Below the pieces are notes generated by a model, which had not been told where the DNA came from, did no database searches, and saw only the letters and a program-made list of their open reading frames with translations. A DNA stretch of 39,150 bases from DASYPQ01 sp041488095. Lineage in GTDB: Bacteria; Planctomycetota; UBA1135; GCA-002686595. Below, one piece after another: positions 23,575-32,039 of the stretch (position 1 is its first letter; every line of letters begins with the position of its first letter). A program made the position numbers and the translations under genes. The stretch lies in NCBI GenBank assembly GCA_041488095.1, contig JBGPOP010000042.1, positions 1-39,150 of the forward strand. Direction: 5' to 3'.

Positions 23575-25149
23575 GTGTCGAAAATCCTCGACATGCCCCT
23601 TCCCCGCGCTGCTCCCGTCCGATCGACACCTGCCGCGGTCCTGGTCGCGGACTCCGACCTTCCCTTCGCGCGGCGGACCGCGGCGCGACTGCGAGCCCAA
23701 GGCTACCGGAGCGAGGGCTGTGGAGGGGGGGCCGCGCTCGAGCGCGCCCTGGAAGGGGACGGATTCGATCTCGTGCTCGCCGAGCTCCAGGTCCTCGATC
23801 CCGCCGCCCTTGCCCGCGCTCGCGCCCGCGGAGCCAGCGCGCCGACGCTCATCCTGCTCTCCGGATTCGGGTCGATCGAAGACGAAGTCGAGGCGCTGCG
23901 CGCGGGCGCCTTCGACTTCCTCCCCAAGCCGATCGACGAGGAGCAGCTCCATCTCTGCGTCGCTCGCGCGATCGAGGCGCGCGCGCTCGCCAGCGAGAAC
24001 GTACGCCTGAAGGCCGACCTGGATGGGCGCTACGAGCTCGGAAGCTTCGTCACGCGGGATCCGGCGATGCGCCGCGTCCTCGAGATCGCCGAGTCGCTCT
24101 CCTCCACGCGCGCGACGCTTCTCCTGGAAGGCGAGAGCGGCACGGGCAAGACTCTGCTGGCGCGCGCGATCCACCGCCATTCGGAGCGCCATTCCGGACG
24201 AGCGGGCGCGCCTTTCGTCGAAGTGAGCTGTGGCGCGCTGCCCTCAGCCCTCCTCGAGAGCGAGCTCTTTGGTCACGCGCGCGGCGCCTTCACGGGAGCG
24301 CTGCGCGACCGCCCCGGCAAGTTCGAGGCGGCCGACGGCGGGACGCTCTTCCTGGACGAGATCGGCAGCGCCTCGCTCGAGCTCCAGCAGAAGCTCCTGC
24401 GCATGCTGCAGGACCGGACCTTCGAGCGCCTGGGCGAGACGCGCACGCGCTCGGCCGACGTGCGCGTGATCGCCGCGACGAACGAGGACCTCGCCGCCGC
24501 CGTGGCGGCTGGCCGCTTCAGGGAGGACCTCTACTGGCGGATTCGCGTGGTCGCGTTGCGTCTGCCGCCCCTGCGCGAACGCAGCGGCGACATCCCGCTG
24601 CTGGCCGAGCACTTCGTCCTGCGCTTCCGGGCCGAGCACGGCCGGCCGGCCGCCGAATTGTCCCCCGAGTGCTTGCCGCTCTTGACCTCCTGGCCCTGGC
24701 CGGGCAACGTGCGCGAGCTGCAGCACTGCCTGGAGCGGGCCGTCCTGCTCGCGGCCGGACCGCAGATCCTCCCGGCCGATCTGGATCTCCACGCACCCGG
24801 AGGCACCGGCTCGGGTTCGACGGGGACGGGGACGATGGGATCGGGGCTGGCGGGATCGGGGTCGACGCAGCCGGGCCAGGACCTGGCCCGCTGCCTCCGG
24901 TCGCTCTTCGACGGGGGCAGGCCGCTCACCCTGCGCGAGGCCCTGGCGATCCCCGAGCGGGAGATCATCCGTCTGGCGCTGGATCTCCATGGCGGCAACC
25001 GCCAGGCGACAGCGAAGATGCTGGATGTGAACCGCAGCACCTTGTTCAACAAGATGAGGAAGCACGGCCTGATGGGACATCCGCGTCGAGGCGACGAGGC
25101 GCCGCCCGAACCGATCCGGTCGGAGTCGGGCTCGACCGGGACTCGATGA
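23575..25149 (+). CDS. Sigma-54-dependent regulator with a receiver lacking the phospho-accepting Asp
   Basis: A 524-residue NtrC-family activator. The receiver (about 20-135) keeps the fold (VLVADSD; LLSGFGS; conserved Lys in FLPKP). The phosphorylation strand reads LVLAELQVL, so Glu replaces Asp, and one residue of the acidic pair is Ser. The AAA+ domain (about 155-395) has GESGTGKT, GAFTGA, LFLDEIGSA and FREDLYWRI, all intact. A Gly/Ser/Thr-rich linker (about 408-436) leads to a Fis-type helix-turn-helix (NRQATAKMLDVNRSTLFNKM). GTG at 23575 has GGGAG seven bases upstream. The stop overlaps the TPR gene by four bases. In exosortase-A loci a similar regulator, PrsR, sits between kinase PrsK and TPR protein PrsT; equivalence here is inferred from order only. 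Confidence 0.88.
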   Translation: MSKILDMPLPRAAPVRSTPAAVLVADSDLPFARRTAARLRAQGYRSEGCGGGAALERALEGDGFDLVLAELQVLDPAALARARARGASAPTLILLSGFGSIEDEVEALRAGAFDFLPKPIDEEQLHLCVARAIEARALASENVRLKADLDGRYELGSFVTRDPAMRRVLEIAESLSSTRATLLLEGESGTGKTLLARAIHRHSERHSGRAGAPFVEVSCGALPSALLESELFGHARGAFTGALRDRPGKFEAADGGTLFLDEIGSASLELQQKLLRMLQDRTFERLGETRTRSADVRVIAATNEDLAAAVAAGRFREDLYWRIRVVALRLPPLRERSGDIPLLAEHFVLRFRAEHGRPAAELSPECLPLLTSWPWPGNVRELQHCLERAVLLAAGPQILPADLDLHAPGGTGSGSTGTGTMGSGLAGSGSTQPGQDLARCLRSLFDGGRPLTLREALAIPEREIIRLALDLHGGNRQATAKMLDVNRSTLFNKMRKHGLMGHPRRGDEAPPEPIRSESGSTGTR

Positions 25150-28100
25150 GCCGCGGCGCGTGGATCCTGCTCCTGGGTGCTGCGGCTCTGGCCGCCGCGG
25201 TGGCCGCGATGGCGACGCGGGAGAGCGTGCGCTCGTCCGAGGAGGAGCTGCGCAGGGTCAAGGAGCACCTGAAGAGAGGCCGGCTCGACCGGGAAGAGGC
25301 GCTCTCCGACCTCGACCGGCTCATCGATCGCACCCTCGACTCGGGTGATTCCGCCTTCGTCACTCAGGTGCGACTGGCTCGCGGCCGGATCCTGATGGAC
25401 ATCGCCGCCTGGGACCGCGCGCGGGAGGACCTCCAGGTGGCGCTGGGTCTGGCGGTGCTCTCGCCGGCCGAGCGCCGCGAGGTCGAAGACGACCTGATCG
25501 GCCTCGACATGCGCACACTCGACTACGACAAGGGGCTCCAGCGGGTGAAGACGCTCCTCGACCGCGATCCACGCGACGGCTCGGCCTGGGCGCGCGCGGG
25601 AGAGCTGCACCGCGCGAAGGCCGAACGCTCGCTCGTCCGCGCCCGCGAAGTGATCGAGAGCCGCCTCATCGCCGAGGATGCCACTCGCGCGCGGGGCAGC
25701 CTCGACCGATTGGGAACGATGGACCCGACCGATCCGCGCCGCCCGGCGGTCGGCCACGACCTGGCCGCGCTGTTCGAGGTCGGCGAGGAGGACCGGACCC
25801 AGCAGATCCTGCTCCTGTCCGACGAGGCCGCGCGCGAGAATGCGCAGGCCCGCACCGCCTTCGCAACGGGCCTTTCCGCTCCCGATGCCCTGGCGGGCCC
25901 GGGGCGGGCGCTGGCGGGCCTGTTCGATCTCTTGAGCCGCGCCGGACACGCGGAGGAGGCGGCGCAGCTTGGCACCTGCGCGTTGCGCGCGATGCAGGCA
26001 CGCGGCGACATGGACTCGGTCGCGCTCTTCGTGAGAGTTCTCGACGGCCTCGACCGACAGGACTACGCCTGCGACCTGGCCCGCTGGCTCGTCGACCGCG
26101 GGACCCCGATCGCGCCCGAGCTCCTGCTGGAGCTCTCCGGGCTGTTCTACCGCGCCGAGCGTTGGGGCGGACTGGGCGTGACGACGGCGCGCCTCTCGCA
26201 GATCGGCAACTCGGACGAGGTCGGGAAGGCCGGGCTGTACTCGGGGTTGGCCGAGGTGCACCAGGGCGACTACTCGAGCGGGCGGTTCACACTCCAGAAG
26301 TACGTGTTGGGCAAGGCTCCGGAGCCCTTCGAGAGGGCGCGCGCGGAGGCTTGGCGACAGATCGCCTACGCGGCCCAGAAGATGCACTTCGTCGACGAGG
26401 AGCGCGATGCGCTCGAGCGAGCGATTCTGCTGGATCCGGAGGGATCGGGCGAGGCGCTGCTGCGCCTGGCGACCTTGCAGTACCTCTCGGCCCACGGAGG
26501 CTACCGCCAGCCGGAGGAGCAGTGGGCCCGGGCCATGAGCCTCGTGCCCGAGCGCACCGACGAGCTCCTCCCGCGCTGGAAGAGGATCGGCGATCTCGAG
26601 CTGAAGTCCTCCGGATTGAGCGCCGCGAACGTCCTGACCGGGGACGCCTGGCTGGGCGTCTTCTCGGGTGCGAAGAACGCCAGCACCTACGAACTCTGCG
26701 TGCTCGTGTCGGCGCTGCTCGACGCGGATCAGGCCGCCCGAGCCGAGCCCTACGTACGCCGCCTGATCCAGGTCCTGCCCAACTTCGTGCCCGGCCTCGA
26801 TCTGGCGATCCGGACCGAGGAGAAGCTCGGCAAGCCGGGACAGGTCTTGGAGCTGCTCCTCTCGCGGATGCGGGCGGCGGGCCCGGACGCGAGGAGCCGC
26901 GCGATCCTGGCCCGGTTCCCCTCGGCGCGCATGACGACCGAGCAGCGCCTCGAATTCATGCGCGCCGACCCCGACGGTTTCGGTCGGCGCGAAATCGCCC
27001 GCGGCCTGGCCGCCCGCGGCGACTCGACGGCGGCGCTGCAGCTGGTCGGGAACGCTACCGGTGCGAACGCCGTTCCCGAAGCGCGCGAGGCGGCCGCTCA
27101 GGCCTGCCTGGACCTCGGCCAGCCGCAGCGAGCGTTCGAGCTCTTGCAGCCGCTGGGGCGGCGCGCAACCGCCACGGCTTCCACGTTCGAGCTGTACGCA
27201 CGCGCCGCCGCGCTCGCCGGCCACCGCAAGGAGCTCGCTCGAGCGTCCGCGCGCGAGGCGCATGCGCTCCTCCCGCGTCGGACGCAGTGGCTCGCGGTGT
27301 GCGACGGAATGCTCCGGCACGGGGCAGCCGAAGCGGCGCTGCCGCTGCTCCGGCGCCTGGACGGCGACCGCCGCTCGCGCGGGGGCGAGGTGCTCGTGCG
27401 TCTGGCCTGGACCCAGCTCGTGCTCGGCGACCAGGATGGGCTCTCGCAGACCATCGAACGCGCGGCGGCTTTCGACACGGGCGGGGGCGTCGACCTCGTG
27501 GGCGTGCTCGCCTGCGCGCGCTCACCGACGTGGTCGGGTCTGTCCCAGGCCGTGGCTGCGCTGAAGAAGAGCGCCTGGCGGCCGACACGACTCCAGGCCG
27601 CGGCGCTCTCCACCCTCGAGGGACGCGGGAAAGCGGCCCGCGCCATGATCGACGCGGCGCTCTCCGAGCGGCCGGTCGACCCCCTGTGGGTTCTCGCCGA
27701 CGCCTTCGCGAGGAAGGAGGACGGCGCCGAGGTGCGCGAGGCTCCCGATTTCTTCGGTCCCGAGACGGATGGGGAGACCGCGCGATTCGTCGCCGGCGAT
27801 CGGCCCAAGGATCCACGCCTCGTGGGGTGCATCCTGCTCGCCCTCGACACTCCGATCGCCGCGGGCTGGGTGGCGACGCGGATCGGGGACCTCTCCGGCG
27901 TGGTGGCGGACGAGGCGACGCCGTTGTGGCCGACCTGGCTCGCCGCGCGCGTCGCCCGCTCGAGCGGCGAGCCGCTCTCGGAGCGCCGCCTGCTCGAGAA
28001 TCTCGTCCGGCGGTGGCCGGGATTCGGCCCGGCTTGGGACCGTCTCGAGCAGATCGCGCGTGCGCTCCGGGCGCCGGAGGAGATGATCGAGAATCTCCGC

Positions 28101-29225
28101 GAGCAGCGCCTGCACGCCCTGGGTGAACGCTCGGGGACGGAGGCCGAGCGCTACCTCGACATCGCCCGCATCCAGCGCCGAGGCGGCGACCTGGACGGCG
28201 CCCTCGAGACTGCCCGGAGAGCTGCGGAGCGGGACCTCGAATCCGGCGAGATCCGCGCCGAGCTCGGCCGGATCCACGCCTTGCGCGGCGAGTGGAAGGA
28301 GGCCGTCGATGCAGGCCTCAGGGCGAGTCTCTCCGAGAAGCCGTCCAGCGATGCGCGCAGCACCGGCGCGCTGATCCAGGCGCTGGCCGCGGCGGGTCTC
28401 GGCACGCCACCCGCGCTTCCGGTCGAGGCGCGGATCGCCGATCTCGAGGCTTTGGAGAAGCGCTGCCCGGACGACCCCCGCGTCCCCGTCGCGCGGGCCC
28501 ACCTGGAACTGGAGCTCGACCCCCGCAACCCGACCCTCTCCGTCGCACGCGCCTACGCGCGGCTGGAGCGATTCCTGGCCACGCACAAGGATGTCGCCCT
28601 GGAGAATCTCTGCATCGGCGCCGAATCCGCCTGGACGGATCTCCTGCTGTCGCTCGATCCGAAGCGCGCGCAGGACTTCCTCGAAGGCGAACGCGGGCGC
28701 GATCCAGCCGCGCTCGAGCCCTGGATCCAGCTCGGCCGAGTGCACACGGCGACGGCCGCTCCCGACCAGGAAGTCGACGACCTCGACCTCGTGCGCAGGA
28801 TGGCCCCGATCCCGCGTGTGCTGAGGGAGCACGCGCGCGTGCGCCTCGCCGGAGCGCCCACGCTGAGCGAGATCAACGCGCTGATGCGGGACACCTCGCG
28901 CGCCGAGGGTCGCACGCAGCCCGACGCCGAGATGTCCCTCCACCTGGCCGAGGCATGCTTCGACCTCGGACCCAAGGGCCTGCAGCCCGCGCTGATCCTG
29001 CTCAAGCAGCTCCCCTGGGCGCCCGATCTCCCGTCCAGCATCTCGGCCCCCGCCGCCCTGCTGCGCGCCGAGGTGCTCGTCGCCCGGGGCCAGGGCGGCG
29101 ATGCGACGCGCGCCAGCCAGATCCTGGCGGATCTGGAGGGACGGATCGCCGATCCCTACCGCGCGACGCTCGCGCTCGCCTGTGCGAGCCTCGCGAGCCT
29201 CCCCGAGACCACGACGAAGAAGTAG
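25146..29225 (+). CDS. Giant TPR-repeat protein with N-terminal membrane anchor
   Basis: A 1359-residue protein starting MSRGAWILLLGAAALAAAV, one hydrophobic segment that is either a signal anchor or an uncleaved signal peptide; there is no lipobox Cys. Nearly all the rest is helical repeats of TPR type, for example LARGRILMDIAAWDRAREDL, AQACLDLGQPQRAFELL, RRGGDLDGALETARRAAERD and IHALRGEWKEAVDAGLRASL. Such solenoids serve as protein-binding scaffolds, here probably in the periplasm. The ATG overlaps the stop of the sigma-54 regulator (ATGA), and the start gives the membrane segment at once. The position matches PrsT, the TPR protein of exosortase-A polysaccharide loci, but PrsT is a lipoprotein of roughly 900 residues and this one is longer and not lipidated. 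It ends eight bases from the convergent deacetylase gene. Confidence 0.82.
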   Translation: MSRGAWILLLGAAALAAAVAAMATRESVRSSEEELRRVKEHLKRGRLDREEALSDLDRLIDRTLDSGDSAFVTQVRLARGRILMDIAAWDRAREDLQVALGLAVLSPAERREVEDDLIGLDMRTLDYDKGLQRVKTLLDRDPRDGSAWARAGELHRAKAERSLVRAREVIESRLIAEDATRARGSLDRLGTMDPTDPRRPAVGHDLAALFEVGEEDRTQQILLLSDEAARENAQARTAFATGLSAPDALAGPGRALAGLFDLLSRAGHAEEAAQLGTCALRAMQARGDMDSVALFVRVLDGLDRQDYACDLARWLVDRGTPIAPELLLELSGLFYRAERWGGLGVTTARLSQIGNSDEVGKAGLYSGLAEVHQGDYSSGRFTLQKYVLGKAPEPFERARAEAWRQIAYAAQKMHFVDEERDALERAILLDPEGSGEALLRLATLQYLSAHGGYRQPEEQWARAMSLVPERTDELLPRWKRIGDLELKSSGLSAANVLTGDAWLGVFSGAKNASTYELCVLVSALLDADQAARAEPYVRRLIQVLPNFVPGLDLAIRTEEKLGKPGQVLELLLSRMRAAGPDARSRAILARFPSARMTTEQRLEFMRADPDGFGRREIARGLAARGDSTAALQLVGNATGANAVPEAREAAAQACLDLGQPQRAFELLQPLGRRATATASTFELYARAAALAGHRKELARASAREAHALLPRRTQWLAVCDGMLRHGAAEAALPLLRRLDGDRRSRGGEVLVRLAWTQLVLGDQDGLSQTIERAAAFDTGGGVDLVGVLACARSPTWSGLSQAVAALKKSAWRPTRLQAAALSTLEGRGKAARAMIDAALSERPVDPLWVLADAFARKEDGAEVREAPDFFGPETDGETARFVAGDRPKDPRLVGCILLALDTPIAAGWVATRIGDLSGVVADEATPLWPTWLAARVARSSGEPLSERRLLENLVRRWPGFGPAWDRLEQIARALRAPEEMIENLREQRLHALGERSGTEAERYLDIARIQRRGGDLDGALETARRAAERDLESGEIRAELGRIHALRGEWKEAVDAGLRASLSEKPSSDARSTGALIQALAAAGLGTPPALPVEARIADLEALEKRCPDDPRVPVARAHLELELDPRNPTLSVARAYARLERFLATHKDVALENLCIGAESAWTDLLLSLDPKRAQDFLEGERGRDPAALEPWIQLGRVHTATAAPDQEVDDLDLVRRMAPIPRVLREHARVRLAGAPTLSEINALMRDTSRAEGRTQPDAEMSLHLAEACFDLGPKGLQPALILLKQLPWAPDLPSSISAPAALLRAEVLVARGQGGDATRASQILADLEGRIADPYRATLALACASLASLPETTTKK

Positions 29226-29233
29226 CCCCGGCG

Positions 29234-30097
29234 CTAGAGGTGTCCACGCTCCGCGAGCACGCGCTCCATGCTCGCGAACCGGAAGCGCGACAGCAGCGCC
29301 TGCAGCCTCGGCAAGGTGCGATCCAGGTTCACGTAGTGCCTGAAGCGCTTGACGAGGCTCGCGCTCGCGCGCGGCTGCTCGGGGTCGAGCTCCCAGGGGT
29401 GGAGGTACAGGGCGCCGGGGCGGCCCTCACGCTCCAGGCGCGAGAGCGCAGCCCGGGGCAGGCAGGCGGGGAGGAGCCGGAAGTAGCCGCCGCCGCCGAC
29501 AGGGAGGTTGCGTCCGAGAAGCCTCCAAGTGGTGACGGGAAACTCGACGATCCGACGGCCCTCGGGCGTCTCGACGACCGAGATCCTCGGGTCGAAGTCG
29601 GGCACGCCATACTCGGGATGCCGCACGGGGTGGACGGAGGAGTCGTAGCGGTAACCGCGCTCGGCCAGGACCTCGAAAGCCCACCAGGTGCGGCGCGTCA
29701 GGGTGAAGGTCGAGGCGCGGAAGCCGCGCGGGAACGGCGCTCCCCCGGCTGCCAGCGCCGCCTCGGTGCGAGCGAGATCCTGCTCCAGACCCTCGCGCCC
29801 GAGGTCCTGAAGGAAGGCGTGGTCGTAGCCATGGCTCGCGACCTCGTGACCCGCGTCGAGACAGCGTCGGACGAGGGCGGGGTGCCGCTCGGCCACCCAG
29901 CCGAGGAAGAAGAAGGTCGCGCCGGCTCCGGCGCGGTCGAGGGCGGAGAGGATACGGTCCATCCCGATCGTCAGGCGCGAAGGCACACGGTCCCAGTCCG
30001 CGCGCGGGAAGCTTTCGCGCAGGTTGGCGACCTGGAAGTACTCCTCCACGTCGAAGCTCAGCGCGTGCAGCGGGCGCGCGTCGGTCTCGCGGCTCAA
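29234..30097 (-). CDS. Polysaccharide deacetylase of the exosortase-A locus type
   Basis: A 287-residue NodB-fold deacetylase (carbohydrate esterase family 4). The opening LSFDVEEYFQVANLRESFP carries the metal-binding acidic motif, then ATFFFLGWVAERHPALVRR, then the His motif ASHGYDHAFL, then FRASTFT, and near the end LYLHPWELDPEQPRA. The DVEEYFQV and HPWELDPEQPR blocks are characteristic of the deacetylases in PEP-CTERM/exosortase-A exopolysaccharide loci. It would remove N-acetyl groups from the exported glycan. There is no signal peptide, typical for this subgroup. TTG at 30097 overlaps the stop of the upstream amidotransferase (TTGA), so translation is coupled and the rare start is credible. 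Confidence 0.88.
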   Translation of the reverse strand: MSRETDARPLHALSFDVEEYFQVANLRESFPRADWDRVPSRLTIGMDRILSALDRAGAGATFFFLGWVAERHPALVRRCLDAGHEVASHGYDHAFLQDLGREGLEQDLARTEAALAAGGAPFPRGFRASTFTLTRRTWWAFEVLAERGYRYDSSVHPVRHPEYGVPDFDPRISVVETPEGRRIVEFPVTTWRLLGRNLPVGGGGYFRLLPACLPRAALSRLEREGRPGALYLHPWELDPEQPRASASLVKRFRHYVNLDRTLPRLQALLSRFRFASMERVLAERGHL

Positions 30098-32016
30098 GCG
30101 ACGACCTCCTCGACGCCGTGCCGCAACCTCCAGCGCTGCAGCACGAGCAGGCTCCACAACAGTTGGCTGTGGTCGGCCAAGCCCGAACGATGCTCGGCGG
30201 AGATCGCGCGCAAGGTGCCGTGGTCGAACCAGCGGGCCGGCAGGCCTTCGATCGCCTCGGCGATCGCGGCCGCGAGCGGACCGCGCGTCCAGGCGGCGAG
30301 CGGGATGTCGAAGCCGCGCTTCCTCGCATCGAGGAGCGCCTGGGGCAGGCGCGTGCGCAGCGCCCGGCGGAAAGCGTGCTTGCCGCGCCCGCCGCGCACC
30401 TTCTCGCGCGCGGGCAGGTTCACGAAGCGCTCGACGAAGCGGTGATCGAGCAGCGGCGGGCGGACCTCGAGGCTCGCTCCCATCGAGGCCCGGTCGGCCT
30501 TGACCAGGATCCGGTCGGGCAGGAAGTGGTGGAAGTCGGCGTACTGCGCCCGGTAAAGCGGGTCGTCGACCCGGGGTCTGCGGTAGTGCTCCTGGAAGGC
30601 ATCGAACGGGTCGTAGCCTGCCAGGCTGCGCGCCAGTCCCGGCTCGAGCAGGGCCACCGCCTGCTCGCGCGAGAGCTGGGTCAGGCTGCTCCAGTAGGCG
30701 CGCGCCGGCTCTGCCGCCAGGTTCTCGAGCGTGCTCTTGGCGCGCAGGACGCGCGGCGCCCAGTCGAGCTTGGGATAGCTTCGGCCCAGACGCCCGAGCA
30801 GCCAGGCGCCGCTCCCCCCCAGCGCGGCGCGCACCCGGTGCTCGGCCACATCGAAGACGTGGCGGCGGTAGCCGGCGAAGACCTCGTCGCCGCCGTCGCC
30901 GCTGAGCGCCACGGTCACCCTCTCGCGCGCCATCCTGGACACGAGGTGCGTCGGCACGGTCGAGGGGTCGGCGAGCGGCTCGTCGAAGAGCCAGGGCAGG
31001 ACGTCCAGGGCGAGCGCCGGGTCGGCCTCGAGCACCGCGGTGTGGTGCTCGGCCTGCAGGCGCAAGGCGGTGTCGCGCGCGGCACGGATCTCGTCGTACT
31101 TTTCCTCGCGGAACCCGACCGTGCAGGCGAGCAAGCCCTCGCGCAGGGATCGCGTCGCGCGATCGGACGCGCCGGCCCGCGCCCGCGCCATGCTGTCGAG
31201 CACGGCGCTCGAGTCGATCCCGCCCGAGAGGAACGCGCCGAGGGGAACGTCGCTGACCAGGTGCTCGCGCACGACCCGGTCGAGGAGCTCGAGGATCTCG
31301 CCATCGCCGGCGGGCTCGCGCAGGGAGTCGGTCGGGAGATCCCAGTAGCGCACGGGGATCGGCTCGGACCCGGCTGTCCACGAGAGCGTCGAGGCGGGCG
31401 GGAGGCGTCGGATGCCTTCCCAGGCTGACTGGGGTCCGCTCGTGTAGCCCGCCACGAGGTACTCGAGCAGCGCCTCCGCGCGCAGCCGGCGCGGCAGCAG
31501 CCCGCTCGCGAGGAGCGCCTTGGGCTCGCTGCCGAACAAGAGCCCGCCCGGCGTGAGCGCGTAGTACAGCGGCTTGATCCCGATCCGGTCGCGGGCGAGG
31601 AGCACGCGCTCGCGGCCCGCCTCCCTCCAGTCCAGCACGGCCAGGGCGAACATGCCGACCAGGTGCGAGACGAGACCCGCACCCTCCTCCTCGTACAGGT
31701 GGACGATCGTCTCCGCGTCGGATCCCGTGCGAAAGCGGTGGCCGCGCGCCTCGAGCCCGGCGCGCAGCTCCAGGAAGTTGTAGATCTCGCCGTTGCACAC
31801 CACGGCGACGTCGCCGCTCTCGTTGAAGATCGGCTGGCGTCCGCCCTCGACGTCGATGATCGAGAGCCGGCGGAAGCCGACCCCGAGGCTCCCGCGCGCG
31901 AGCGCGGTCCCGTCGTCGGGCCCGCGGTGAGCGAGCGTGTCGGCCATGGCCGTGAGCAGCGTCTCGAGCGGCGTGCCGCGCGGGTCGGAGGCCGCCAGTC
32001 CCGCGAAGCCACACAT
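30094..32016 (-). CDS. Asparagine synthetase B-like amidotransferase (exosortase-A locus type)
   Basis: A 640-residue, two-domain enzyme. It begins MCGFAGL, where Cys2 becomes the N-terminal nucleophile of the class II glutaminase domain; the domain continues HRGPDDGT, RRLSIIDVEGGRQP and CNGEIYN. The synthetase domain has the ATP-binding PP-loop FLSGGIDSSAVLD, SGDGGDEVFAGYRRH and VKADRASMGASLEVRPPLLD. All catalytic motifs are present. In polysaccharide loci such enzymes amidate a carboxyl group of a sugar or peptide, rather than make free asparagine; the exosortase-A-associated members have this architecture and length. It is the fourth gene of the operon, 23 bases after the ligase gene, and overlaps the deacetylase start by four bases. 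Confidence 0.9.
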   Translation of the reverse strand: MCGFAGLAASDPRGTPLETLLTAMADTLAHRGPDDGTALARGSLGVGFRRLSIIDVEGGRQPIFNESGDVAVVCNGEIYNFLELRAGLEARGHRFRTGSDAETIVHLYEEEGAGLVSHLVGMFALAVLDWREAGRERVLLARDRIGIKPLYYALTPGGLLFGSEPKALLASGLLPRRLRAEALLEYLVAGYTSGPQSAWEGIRRLPPASTLSWTAGSEPIPVRYWDLPTDSLREPAGDGEILELLDRVVREHLVSDVPLGAFLSGGIDSSAVLDSMARARAGASDRATRSLREGLLACTVGFREEKYDEIRAARDTALRLQAEHHTAVLEADPALALDVLPWLFDEPLADPSTVPTHLVSRMARERVTVALSGDGGDEVFAGYRRHVFDVAEHRVRAALGGSGAWLLGRLGRSYPKLDWAPRVLRAKSTLENLAAEPARAYWSSLTQLSREQAVALLEPGLARSLAGYDPFDAFQEHYRRPRVDDPLYRAQYADFHHFLPDRILVKADRASMGASLEVRPPLLDHRFVERFVNLPAREKVRGGRGKHAFRRALRTRLPQALLDARKRGFDIPLAAWTRGPLAAAIAEAIEGLPARWFDHGTLRAISAEHRSGLADHSQLLWSLLVLQRWRLRHGVEEVVA

Positions 32017-32039
32017 GCCGTCGCTGCAGCGCTCCGCGC

